Positions 44,995 through 57,700 of a stretch of DNA of 64,000 nt are shown piece by piece. The DNA is from Branchiostoma belcheri. Taxonomy: Eukaryota; Chordata; Leptocardii; Amphioxiformes; Branchiostomatidae. Numbering within the stretch: position 1 is the first letter of the stretch; every line of letters starts with the position of its first letter. Where the stretch lies: NCBI RefSeq assembly GCF_001625305.1, contig NW_017803921.1:1140374-1204373 (forward strand), read 5' to 3'. The notes under the pieces are model-generated. The model was not told where the DNA came from. It saw only the letters and a list, made by a program, of their open reading frames with translations, and ran no database searches. Position numbers and translations under genes: made by a program.

Positions 44995-47900
44995 CTACGA
45001 TCTTCTTGGCTCCAGCTTGTGTGAGAGTTGTGTCAACGTCCGCTGGTTGTCAATAACATTCAGACTCCTGGAGGGGTAGGAAAAGATACTGTTGTCAAAG
45101 AGCTTTGAAACAGGAAGTCTAGTGACATTCAGTGTGCGAGTACAATCATGTTTTCTCAGCATACAGCAGATATAATTGAGGCTAGGCATAGGAAAGTGTG
45201 TATTTCATCTATAGATGGAATCACCCATAACATAGTTATAAATTGCCCCCACACTCACTCACTCACTCACTCACTCACTCACTCACTCACTCACTCACTC
45301 ACTCACTCACTCACTCACTCACTTACTCACTCACTCACTCACTCACTCACTCACTCACTCACTCACTCACACATTCATTCACTCACTCACTCACTCACTC
45401 ACACATTCACTCACTCACTCACTCAGACAGACAGACACACACACACACTGAAACATTCACTCACTCTAAGTCTAACACATTTTCCATCCCTTATTGTACA
45501 GTTCAGGTGCATGACCCATGCATGTTTTAACACCCACACCTGACACATGTGGGTTTAAGGCTGCAGATTAAGGTTAATCCGGTATTACCTGACTCTCGAC
45601 CAGCACACTTGTTTGTATGTCTATGAACTGAAGTGAATCCAAACAACAAGTTGAAGTGAACCACCTTCTTCCTTCATAAAGAACTACTGCCAGACCTGTC
45701 TATAGCGGGACATTAAGAAATAGTCACAGGTGGCCACTTACATTACAATCATGTACAGACCAGAATCTCATTTTTTTTTTGACAATGGGAAATAATAATG
45801 GCCAGGGGGTTGGCTTGAAAAGGTGGTGCAGGGTTGACTTTTGAGGAGTAAGTACAGGTGGATTTTTCCTCCCTGTCCTCTGTCTTCACTTTTTCCTCTT
45901 CTAACCTCAAAAGCGTCAAGTGTTTACAATAGGATCTGAAGACACCTGTAGACAATACCTCAGAGCCAGTAGGAAGGTGTAGATTGGATTAACTAGCCTC
46001 CATAGGATGCCAAAAACTGGGGGTTTTGGGGGTCTTCAGGGTCTTCGGGAGATTTTATGTGCTATTTTCTGATTGCACATACACAGCATGGCTGGCCTGG
46101 TTGAATTACCTCCGGTTTTTTAGAACTGGGCTAATCAGAAAACAGCCGAAGACCACCAAACCCCAGTTCCATAAGCCTGCTACGGAGGCTATGGATTATG
46201 TAATGTGAAATTGTCAGGGAGTGTGAATAATTCTTCTGACATAATACACCCTAGTGAAGGGTCACTACAGGTCATTGGAAGTCTGACACAGGACGGAGTG
46301 TCCATAAATTAGTTTCATCAGGGTACTGGAGGTCAGCACTTTGGCAGAACATATCGTTCAATGTCATATTAGCATATTTAGTATTAACATCCCTTCTGTG
46401 GCTGTCAAATGCTGTGTCGGGAAGGATATCGTCTGCAACCAACAAAATTATGATTCCACGATGACGAAACATCTAATGAAAACCATGAAAAATCCAGGTT
46501 TCCTGCATGCATGTGCAGCATGTTCTGCCAACATGCTCCCCTGAGGATGGTACCAGACAGGCTCCCGAAATATTCACAAGAAAGAGAAACTTGTTTGGTA
46601 CAATGTACAACAGAACTCTGGTATCTTCTCCTGTCTGTTATTTACAAAAGTAGGATAAGAAAAAGTCTCATAGAATTGTTTGATATTGGAAATAGTTCAT
46701 TTTCCATATGCAATGTACCGGTATGTATAAGTTACATATACATGTACCATATGTTGTACCTGCTGTAACTGTTATGCAAAGAACTTTTCAAGTTTTGTTT
46801 GAGTACCCTACAGCCTGTTGACGCTACACGTGACTGTGGTACACACATGTACTATTGTGAATTGTTGTAAACAGCAGCAGTTGGACGTTCTGCCTGAGGG
46901 GGAAGTCCCACAGAAGTGTTCCTACCTGTCCTGCAGGTGAGTGGGCGGGGCTTGTGACAGACAGGTGTAACCATGCAGAAATCTAAAACTGAGGTGGCCC
47001 GTGTGTTTGTGCCTGCATGCGTACAGCAATTTTCGTTTCTTTCCTTCTTACTCCTTGCACACTCCATACACTACTGAACTGCACACTCAACTGTAATAAA
47101 CTTTGTCTTAAGGGTAGCAAAATTTCATGGCCTGTGGAAAAAGGATATCTTCATGGAATGTAATCTTCACAGTGCATGGCGACAATTGCAGGGGGGTTGT
47201 GAAAGAAAAAATGATTTCATAATGGTATTACATGGTTCACGATACAGAAGTGACCATGAAAGTTTCATGAAAAAAATCTTAAGACAATTTGCTTTATGGG
47301 TTTTTGAGTTAGACAAAAGTTCATCTATTTTATATTTCTATCATAATTATAACATTTACAGAAGCAGCAATTTGTATATTCACACTCTCCTGCATGTACT
47401 CTCCTCCTACATTTACAAGTATTTGTCAACTCTTTCTATATGGTGACCTAACCTTTGGCCAATGGGGCAAATATCTTCAATATAGGTCTTCTCTCACAAT
47501 ACACCTGTCTATCACATCTTTGTTGTTGTTTTAAGCGTTGAATTGGCAGCTGGTGTTATGACATACAAAGCGGACGACAGTCATGGTAGACCACACATCC
47601 TAATAACAGCCTACTGATACAAAGGGAAAGTGTCCCAAGCTGACGGATCTGTGGATAAATGGTCAAACCTCTAACAGAGGGGAGAGACAAAGGGGTAATG
47701 GTGGGTTGGATAAAACAGGGCGGGACGTGACAGGAGGGGGGCAGGTGTGGTGGGTGGAACGTCTGATATGCAGGCTAGTGGCCTTGTAGTAAGGCTGGTT
47801 GACTCAGAATCTAAAGGTCCTGGGTTTGAATCCCTATCTATTTTGAACCCTTCAGAAACGCCAAGCTTTGGTTAGGAAAAGTCGGTTTGGTGAGGTCTCA

Positions 47901-48697
47901 TGTTGGTTGTTTTGGGGCTATCTCAAATACTTATGTGCTAAGAAATGGTGGTAAATGTCAATAGCAAAAGAATTTTTTCTTTGCCGATCTGAAATTGTAT
48001 TGGCTGTCTTTACCACACTAGTCAATAAGAATGGGGGTCCATCCAAGTGAGAGTAGATCAAACCTTACAGTCTGGTCTTTTGCAGCCTGTGATTACCAAA
48101 GTACACAATATGTTATGCCTAGAGGCAGTTTACCGGTTACTTCATACAAACAAAGCCACAAGGACTTTTCTGACGGCACAGCTTGCATCTATATTGTGCA
48201 ATAATTACACAATGGGAAATTCACATTCATTACATAGGCATCTTCAGTGACTCATTTGTGCGTCAAACAGTTTTGCGTCCTTAGCAGATAATGAACAATG
48301 CAAGGACAGCTGTCATGTCTTCAAAGATCACCCTTCTTTTATGTTATGTCTTATCTGACAGCATTCACAATATTGTGGCTGCTTAAGACAGAAGTTAAGA
48401 GCAAGATAAGAAAACAATTTAAGGACATCTATAGAACCTTTTCAAATCACTGGTCTTTCTCACTGTGTTAGATCATCTGAAACATCAGACTACAAAGCAG
48501 GCATGTTACATGTATGTCCGTCTACTGTTAACATCTGTGCATCTCTGATTGCCTCATGTGTCGGACGATACGTTAGGCCCTAAGTCTAACTGCTACCATA
48601 TGATGTTGCAGGTTCACAAAATTAAGTTGCTAACTGCTTTTCAAATGTTGGTCAGATCCACACACATTCTCTGTCATGTACACACACTCATGCACAT

Positions 48698-48760
<63 letters not shown>

Positions 48761-51700
48761 TGCACACATACACACACACATTGACTCAAACGCCCCTCAC
48801 CTGACATAGTTCCGGACTTCTTGGATGTTCTTCACGACAGGTGGGGGGTCGAAATCTGGAAAGAAGACAGGTACATGACATACATGTATGATTTATGGTG
48901 TGAAGACTTTGAGGCCTCGCTTCCCACAAAGAAGTGCTGGTGACAGACTGACAGTTGAAATTATGATCATTATAATTAATGATTGAAAACACTCATCATT
49001 TGTTACACTCTCTTAAAGCATCAATTTAATGAGATTGGATACTGTTGACTGTCAAAATCATGTTTCAGTCAAAAAATCCAGTGAATGGTGTATTTTTCTT
49101 GCTTACACATTTTTTTGTCATCATGTTTGATGCTACAGCATATTCCCCTGGGAACATTTTAAAATCTTGACCTCTAAAATGTGGATTAGGGGATTTCCCT
49201 GTCTTTACATATTGATTTTTGTCCCTCCAACATCACAGACAAATAGTTTGTCCATCACAAGCAGCAAAATGCAGTCAAATGACAGAAAGATGGACTCCAG
49301 GTAGAAGAGTGGGTGATATTGTTCATGAGTCCGAGGTTGACAACTACATATTAGTACATTGGATAAGTATTTTAATCTACATTGTGTAAGAGTTAAACTC
49401 CAGGGCCTTGGCTACTTCCTACATGCAGTAATCCTGTATTCTCACTCAATCTACACATGCGGGCAACAGCCTTGAATTTAACGCAATAGACCATTGGGTA
49501 ATTCCGTGGTCAAGCTCTGAACAAAAAGGAATCAAGCTCAAGGTTTTTAATTAAATCTTTCTTGATTATCTGTTAATCACTAAATACAGGTGATGGCCTT
49601 GAATTTGCAATGCTGTTGTCAGCCTTCGAACAAAAAGTGTCTAACGGATGTTTTGAAGTTTTTTTTCCACATTTCAGTTTTACATTGTTGGAGTGTATCA
49701 AGAAGGACATCAGAGAATTGTAGCCTTGCTGGTGTAAACATGCTGTATAGGCTGCCTGGAGGTGTGGTGTGAAGTCTAGCCGACTGCTGCCTACCCTTGT
49801 GTCAGGGACACCTGCAGCAGTATACTCTAAGCTTGGATAGTGAGTGTGACTTAAAACCAAAAAGAGAATCCCAAACCCATTTTTTTTTCAGGAAAAATAT
49901 AAGATACACAACATTGATTTAATTTTCCAAGGCATTGCAGGCACACATGTATTTACAGTTTCTAGGATCCGTCCCTAGAACTAGACCTCAGCCCTCATGT
50001 GTGCACATGTGCGGAAACCAATCGGAGGCCACAACACCGTAATTTGGAGTCTTGAAAGGTTACGCTAATGAAGCCCTATTCTTTGTCTGCTGGTGACATC
50101 ACAGTCTCTGCAGTGATTAAGCAATAGGAAGTCATCCATCTTGGATGACCTTGAGCGTTGTCATTCATTCATTCCCTGCCAGGCATGTGTTTAACTAACA
50201 ACTTAATTTGTGAAGACAAGCCAAGAATTTGTGGATCTTCAGATTATAGTTAAGTGACAACAGGAAAGTGAATGATGAAACTTATATTTGCATAGTTAGA
50301 TTCATCAACTTGTAATAATAAGATTGTGTTCTACTTACTGAAAGGCTCACTCCCACAGTGTCTGATAGTCCGTATAGTTGAGGAAATCATGTGCTGAAAA
50401 AAGGACATCATAATTTTACTTCAGTCTTCATATTTACAAAAGAATAAAATCTTATAAATAAATCTACAACACCATTTCCGTACATTGGTACATTTGTAAG
50501 TCACTCAATGAAGAGACTCTTTTTACATCGGCTGAACAAACCTGTTGGTTATGTAAAAAAGTCTCTTTACTCTGCAACAACATTTTTTGACTTGCCACCA
50601 TACTCACCATCTTTTCAAAGTTGACCAGGCCGTCATAGTATGTCTTATTGCCTTCGTGGGTGAAAGTCATATCTGTAAGGTACAATGTAAATGTTGTTTA
50701 ATACGTTGATGATAATCTCATTAATTTAGCTTAAAGGAAATACATGTAATATAACATTGATTATAAACGACGATAAATGGATAACAAACAAACAAACAAC
50801 AAACAAACATTCGGAAAAGCAAGACACTCACCAGCAGACCATTACGTACAATCCTATATATACCACCATGTCCTTGGTTGTTTCAAATTGTCATTGCATT
50901 TTATCTATATTGTATAAAATAATTGATTATAAGGACTCCAGATAGACTGGCTAATACATGATGTGCTTTTCTACTCTAAATAGAGACCCAAAACCAACAA
51001 ACAAGCCCACCTTTCATGAGAAGTGGTATAAATGGGATGATCGGTGGCTGCAGTTTGCTCATTGCTAGTCTGTACACTCGGTGGTTTCTGGACGGATCCT
51101 GTAACAAAAAAAAAAAAAAAAATCAAGTGAGATTAAAAACAACTGATGACAGACATTCACAGCCATTCCATTTCAAAATCAATACAACTCAGTCAAGGAG
51201 AAGACAAGAAGCAGAAGTAGCAGTAGTAGAAGACTACATTTTTTATATGAAATCTTTGGCAAATGGGTCAATTCCATTTAACTTACCATGAAGCTCTCAA
51301 ACTCAGCAAACATTCTTTTGAACTTATTGGGCAGTCTCTGTAAGATAAGACAAGAGATTTTAAAACAACAGTGAGACTAGGCTTTTAGAGACAGTCTTAG
51401 ACAGAAGACAGACGCTATGCATAGTATTTACAGTATTGAACAGTACTGTATTGTTGCAGTAGCTCTTTTTGAAAAGCACAAGAAACCGTGGACCTACACG
51501 GCTTAGTGTCCTGTCCTACATGTAAGAACTGCGACCCTTCCCAAAAGTGAAAACTGTAGCATGCATATCAGAAGAACGACAACAGCTGGGATTCACTCAT
51601 GAAAAAAAGATGCTTTCGTACCTCCCAAGTTTGTGAGAGCCGACTGACTGCGATGTTGCCCAGTCCCATGATGATAGCGAAGAAAGCGTTCAGGTTCTGG

Positions 51701-54700
51701 TACTCCTTACAGCTGAAGGATAAACACAGGACAGACAAGGTTTGAAATTAAAAGTTTGAAATTACTGACAAACGTCTACTGTATCTATCTAGTGTACTTA
51801 AAATCCTAAAGGCATTCAAATTCACTGAAACTCATTATTATGCAAAGTTACCAAAAAAAAACATGATTGCTCCAAAAATTTTCTGATAATGGACCAATCA
51901 CAGTTGCCTTTGCAAGGGGCTGCCAATAATTATCACATCCACTTGTCCAAATAAATGTATAATCTCTTGTCCTCTGCATACAAGTCACTAGATGGCACTT
52001 CTACATTATTCTGGATTACGAACCTGTCCCATGGACTAATGCATCAGTAAGACTCTACACAACTCTTATCTATTAAACCTAGATGCACTTTGCCTACAAA
52101 TCACCAGGTGGCTCTTCTACGCCGGACTGTATACTTACTATGCAGCTATCTTGATGAACTTCCTGAGTAGCTGCACCCTCTTGCCGACCTGCGGCGTAAG
52201 GCACATCTCCGTCACCACCCAGAACTGGACCTCGTTGAAACGGCGCAGCAGAAGGTCAAGGTTCGACGTGATCTTCCCGAACTTGTGCCGCCCGAAAATG
52301 TGGTAGATGAGTTCGTTCTGTGGCGGGGGAAAGTAAAACACACATTCAAGCACACACCCACAAAAGCCAACAAAATCAATGACCTATTCCACAAGTCTAT
52401 CAAGATAGGGGTGTTTTAACTTAAACATCATGTTACTGTACAACCACTATTTATTAGCCACTGCCTCCAACAAGGAGGTCGAACCCTTCAGTATAATTTG
52501 TGTAGAAACATTAGATAGCCTATTTCAATCATGGTTTAAATGCAACTTATGTGCACAAGAAACATATAAATTAAAATCATGTGTAAAACGTGAGGGGAAT
52601 TATTCAAGATCATTCTGTACTGTATAAACCCTCCTTACTTCATGTACACAGTTGAAGAGTTCCCAGTCGTACAGAGTCATCTGGTAGGCCATCTCTCTGG
52701 AGCTCATCAGCTCGATGGTGGCACACGTGCTCTGTTTGGGACCCTCCTGCTCCGGCAGTGGCGTCTGGGTGACAGAGTTAGGCAGAAAAGTCAGGACTGT
52801 CACAGAGTTAAGCAGAGCATACATAGACAGTCACATTTGTGAAGTCACCTTCACTCGAATCTCTCTCTGTCTCTATCCAGTTTAACGTCTTTTTCTCCCC
52901 AAAACTGAGGGTTAGATGTGTTTGCATTAAGTACAAGTCTTTTTTTGAAGCAAGATTTTTTACGGCTGGATGCCCTTCATAATGCCAACCCAAACCCTAG
53001 TAGGGCCCAGGATCCCTCTAGATCTAACTGAGGGGGGAAAATATGTGTTAAGTGGATTATGAATTTCTCACTGATCTGTACATACTCCACTGTCACTTCC
53101 TCCCAGCCTGTAGGGAGACCATTTTCACCTCCAATTCAACTTCCTAGCCAGTCTGTGGTTACACCATTTCCCCCTCACTCCTAGTGAATCTACTGTATCT
53201 AAGTAACTACGTGTATAGTCAGACAGGCAAGCAGACAAAAACAGCAAAAACAAGACCTCCAAAGACGGAGGTAACCAATGCCCAGCTCTGGGGCAAGACA
53301 TCCTAACCTGGGACTTTACCAACTATCAAACAGCTTGAAACATAGATAACTGAAATGTCACAGCAAATGTCACATCTTAGGTTGACAAAAAGACACAAAG
53401 CCTTCAGAAGGTCAAACCCATTATGTTAACTGTTACAAGGATGGCTCCTTCAGACATTAAATCTCTGTTGGAATGTTGGAAAGTGCACAGTTGTTATTTC
53501 TTGATCTCCAAGCAGGTCTTTTGTTAACAAAGTGGAATCAACAGGCAAGACCGTATCCAAAAGGCAACTAATATGTATAAATTTAGCTATAACTGTCAAG
53601 TCTGGTATTTCCGCTGATATATGGCCCCATATCTTCTTGGATCAGTTTATTTGCTTGGGTCTCAGACATTTTAAGTTTACGTTATATAAGAGGACAAGAT
53701 GAAAATAGGCACTGACTGACTGCAATGTATATTCACTGTCTGAAAATGTATGAAAAAAAGGAACAAGCTTCCCTTCAGACCCTGTTTTAATGTTTATTAG
53801 TTCTTTAAACTTAAGAAACAGATTGGTGTGGTCTTACAGGAGAATTGATTTTGGGTAGAACACTCACCAGCGAGTCGAGATGTTCCCTGGGCGCGATGAA
53901 CAGTCTGCCGTTGAGACTGAGCCCCGTTGTCACGGAAACGTCTGACTCCTTCAACACAACTCTTTCTGTAGGGACAAATGTGCACACTTGTTTATTTGAT
54001 CGAACTCCATTAGTTTGTACAGAATATCTATACATACTAGTCTTCCTAGAGTCGTGTTACACGTACAAACACTAAACCAAGCTACACGTTTATTTATATA
54101 CATGGTAGATATGCTCTTAACACAAAGGAATAACCAGAATGACTTAATGCCAAACCAGGTCCTCCCCAGCTACACTAACTATCACTAGTTAATAAAACTC
54201 ATTACTAGTTAATAACCAAACTAATTAACTAACCACCAGTGGACTTGACCTCACACAGAACCAAGTCCTCCCCCAGACATGTTAACTAATACTATGGTAA
54301 TCAAAACCAATTTCACTAACTATCAATAATCAATAACTAGACTCATTAACTAACCTCCAGTGGACTTAACCTCACACAACACCAGGTCCTCGCCCAGACA
54401 GAGTTTCTCTGCTGTGCTCTGTACTGTTTCCTCGGCTGATGCTGAGATGGCCAGGCGAAGGGTGCTGTACGTGTGGTCAGCAAAGTACACCTTAAAAATA
54501 TCTGCAACAAAGAAAGAAGCATCCATTTAATGTCCATGTTTGCAGTGCTTTTTTGGAAAGATGGATTTTCAATGTAACTACTGTCATCATATGAAAACCT
54601 CCTTTCCCTTCTACAAAATTTCCTCCTGCTAGAAGTGTTTTTATTTACTTAACAGCTATGTCACCAAACTGTCACTACTGTATTTCATTGATCTCAATGC

Positions 54701-57700
54701 ACATGTTCCCTGTCCTTGGTGCTGAAACGCCTTTGCGTGGAATAATGCACACAAATAACACACTGTAATGCACACTGATAACACGGACGGTCCCTTAGGA
54801 ACTCTAACAAACTACCGGGTAGCCCTACCAGCCTGCCGAATTGTTAGATTTATGAATAGTCCATATTTTGCATGCTACATGCTACAGGTGTGATGCCTAC
54901 TTTCATCAGAAGGTTTTATTCTTCTCCTGCGTGTTTGTTTTTCCTCAGACAGCTCCTTGGGAAGTCGGCGCAGAGTTCCGGAGATGGAGGCACGGGACTG
55001 AGGAGTGGCAAACAAAAACAACAAACTCCATTTCCGTAATAAAACTTTCCAAGCAGAGGTTAGGCCTGGGACAACATTGTAACAAATTTGTGTTGAATCA
55101 GATTTAAGAGCAACTCATATACTCTGTACGTAAGATGACATTATCCACACATGTATTTAGCTTTTGTTAGATCTTTAGTTAAGTTGTAGAAGACCATACA
55201 AAAGTCTCTGTACTTTTTTGTTGTGTCAATAAAGAATCTGTCTATATTTCAAAGATCCCATGCTTACCCTTACTTTCCTGAGAGTTGACACAGGTTTGGC
55301 ATCACCATTGGAATTATCCCTGCAACAAATGGGATGATATACAATGTCATGTACAATATATAATGGCTTCATATTCCCCTTTTACGGCTATAGTAAGGGA
55401 CAGAGCATTTTATACCACTGTTTCTAGAGACTGGCATGATAGAAAGTAGAGGCGACACCAGCCACCAGTCTAAACTGGTACTAATTTTCATCTGAAACAA
55501 GGGAGTCAAGTAAAGGACACTACTACTATCCTGCTAGGATTCGAACCCAGATCCTCTATGTCCTGAGTCTCATAGGATAACCACTAGGCTAGGGTTGCCA
55601 CTAGAATTTGTTTGTGCACATGCAAGTGATTCGTGCATTGGATTCATAACATACAAGGATGTGCATGCAACATTCAGGACAACATGCTGATCACGTATTA
55701 GCCATGCTCTGCAAATGCAAGACAGATACTCTTCGTACATTGCAATGTTGACCATGCACTTCTTGGTATGCATTCAATGTGCTCAACAAGTGCACTGAAC
55801 TACGCATTGCAATTTCATCTGGGTCAAAATGAATAAAGTAAAATCTTGATGGTACAAAACCTGTGTACACACATGAGCACAAACACTGTGTACGTCAAAT
55901 TTGTTTTGCATGTAGATTGGCCTGCTTTGACATACATCAAGAACATATGTTACCGTGAGAGTAGGCCAATTTACATGTAGGAACAATTGGACGTATGCAG
56001 TTTTCGTATGCTCGCGTGTGTACACAGTTTTCATACCGTCAGGATTTTGCCCGGTCTTAGAGTTCCTAGAGTCAAAATTTGCAGGCATCGCATACGCATG
56101 CAAAGCAACACATATCGAGGGACTTCACACAGAAGAGAAACACTGTCCCGCAGCCAGTGACATGCATGAGAAGTGTACATGTGCAGCTAAACATACCTCC
56201 ACCCTATAGTAGGCACCAATATGGAGGAAGGAGTGAGTGACAGGAACACAGGAAGATCGCCATCCGGCCTACGTCATAACAAGCAACACAAAAGGGTGCG
56301 TTCACAAACAAGTGATGTGATCTGGACGGCAATCATTCGGTGCAGGTACATGTGCGACCATTGTAACACATCGTGCGACCGTGAATACAGTAAAACTTGT
56401 GATCTGTGGTAACCACTCATCAAGGGCCTTAAAGAAAATGGTCTCAGTAGACAGGATTTTTGTCTGATTGGGTGAGGAAGATCATATAAGGGACCAGTAA
56501 AAAAGTGATTGCAATGGCCAGGAGGTCCTGATGCCAAGGTGGGCACTTGTACAGGTTTGACGGCATATCAATGGCCTGCTGGTCCTTATGTAGAGTTTCT
56601 GTATGCCAAGTATACTAAGACACATTTGAAGACATTCTGTGAGGAGTTGATGAATGTTTTAACCTTTCTGCTACTGGATGAAAACACACCCTGCTTCTGA
56701 TGATCAGTAATCAGAGGTAAAATGAGGCAATTGGGCAAAATGGCCTCCATACTGTTCTGGAACTTGTCCTTGGTTTACAGTGATGATAGATTATTAAAAC
56801 TATACATTTTTTAGAAAGCGGAGATCGTGTACAATGCAAATAGTACAAAGACAATGCAGTTTAAGCCATGGTCATGGTGTCATACAGTTGAAGCGTTAAG
56901 GAGGTTCTTACTCGGGTATGCTGCTCATCAGTTTCTCCAAGGCGGCAAGATCTTCCTTCAGCTCTGGCCACGTCTGACAGTCTTCTGATACGGCTAAGCA
57001 CAATTCCTGCAAGAAACAGTCAAGACATTGCTGTAAAAACATTCCTTGATGCTTGATTTAAAAAATTCAAAAGAACCCACCACACATACATGTACACACG
57101 TAACACATAACCACACACTATTACACATTCATTGACAACGACATACACAAGCATTTTACACGAGAAATGAGTGTGAATCAAAGAAGAATTGCACAGCTTT
57201 TGTACGCATTTTAATTGAGAAATGCACGAGATTATTTGAGATCTGTACAGTACCTCCAAGAATGCTTTGATTGTCTTGCTCTCGATGAAAGCGTCCCCGA
57301 CGATCCTGCTCCACTGCTGTACCATGTGCAGGACTCGCTTCTTGTTGGCCAGCGCGTAGTCCACCAGCTCCTGATCCGGCCCTGTTCGGACCTCCGCATG
57401 ATAGGTGGGACCGGTCAAGGAACTGACTAACAATGACATTGAACTAAGAACTTCCACTGGGGCCTTCAAAAACAATGTTGTGTTTTTGGTTAGTACCTGA
57501 CCAAAACATGATATGCACTGAATGTTCAATACTAGTGGTCATTATTTGAATGTTAACCAGTGTTATCTTTTTGGCTCTTGTCGGTGGTAACATTTGTGTC
57601 TCTCCCAGGATGCCTGAAGATAGAGTTGCACACCTAATACCTGGGTATACATGTGTATGTGCATGCATGTACAGTAACTTTAGTACATGCGAATGTACAA

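Larger units (their letters stand above)
45068..48800 (-). other. RAPGEF4: Last intron of the EPAC gene
   Basis: The 3.7-kb intron holds an (ACTC)n array, an inverted-repeat element at 45994-46191, a SINE at 47770-47900 and a CA microsatellite at 48693-48780. The rest has no supported feature. Confidence 0.6.

Noticed and set aside
45252..45449. Possible CRISPR-like array
   Set aside because: Continuous tetranucleotide repeats without unique spacers, in a eukaryotic intron.
55530..55605. Possible tRNA gene (also at 4212, 7960 and 47770)
   Set aside because: A- and B-box-like motifs are present but the stems do not pair into a cloverleaf, and SINE-like bodies follow in the better copies.
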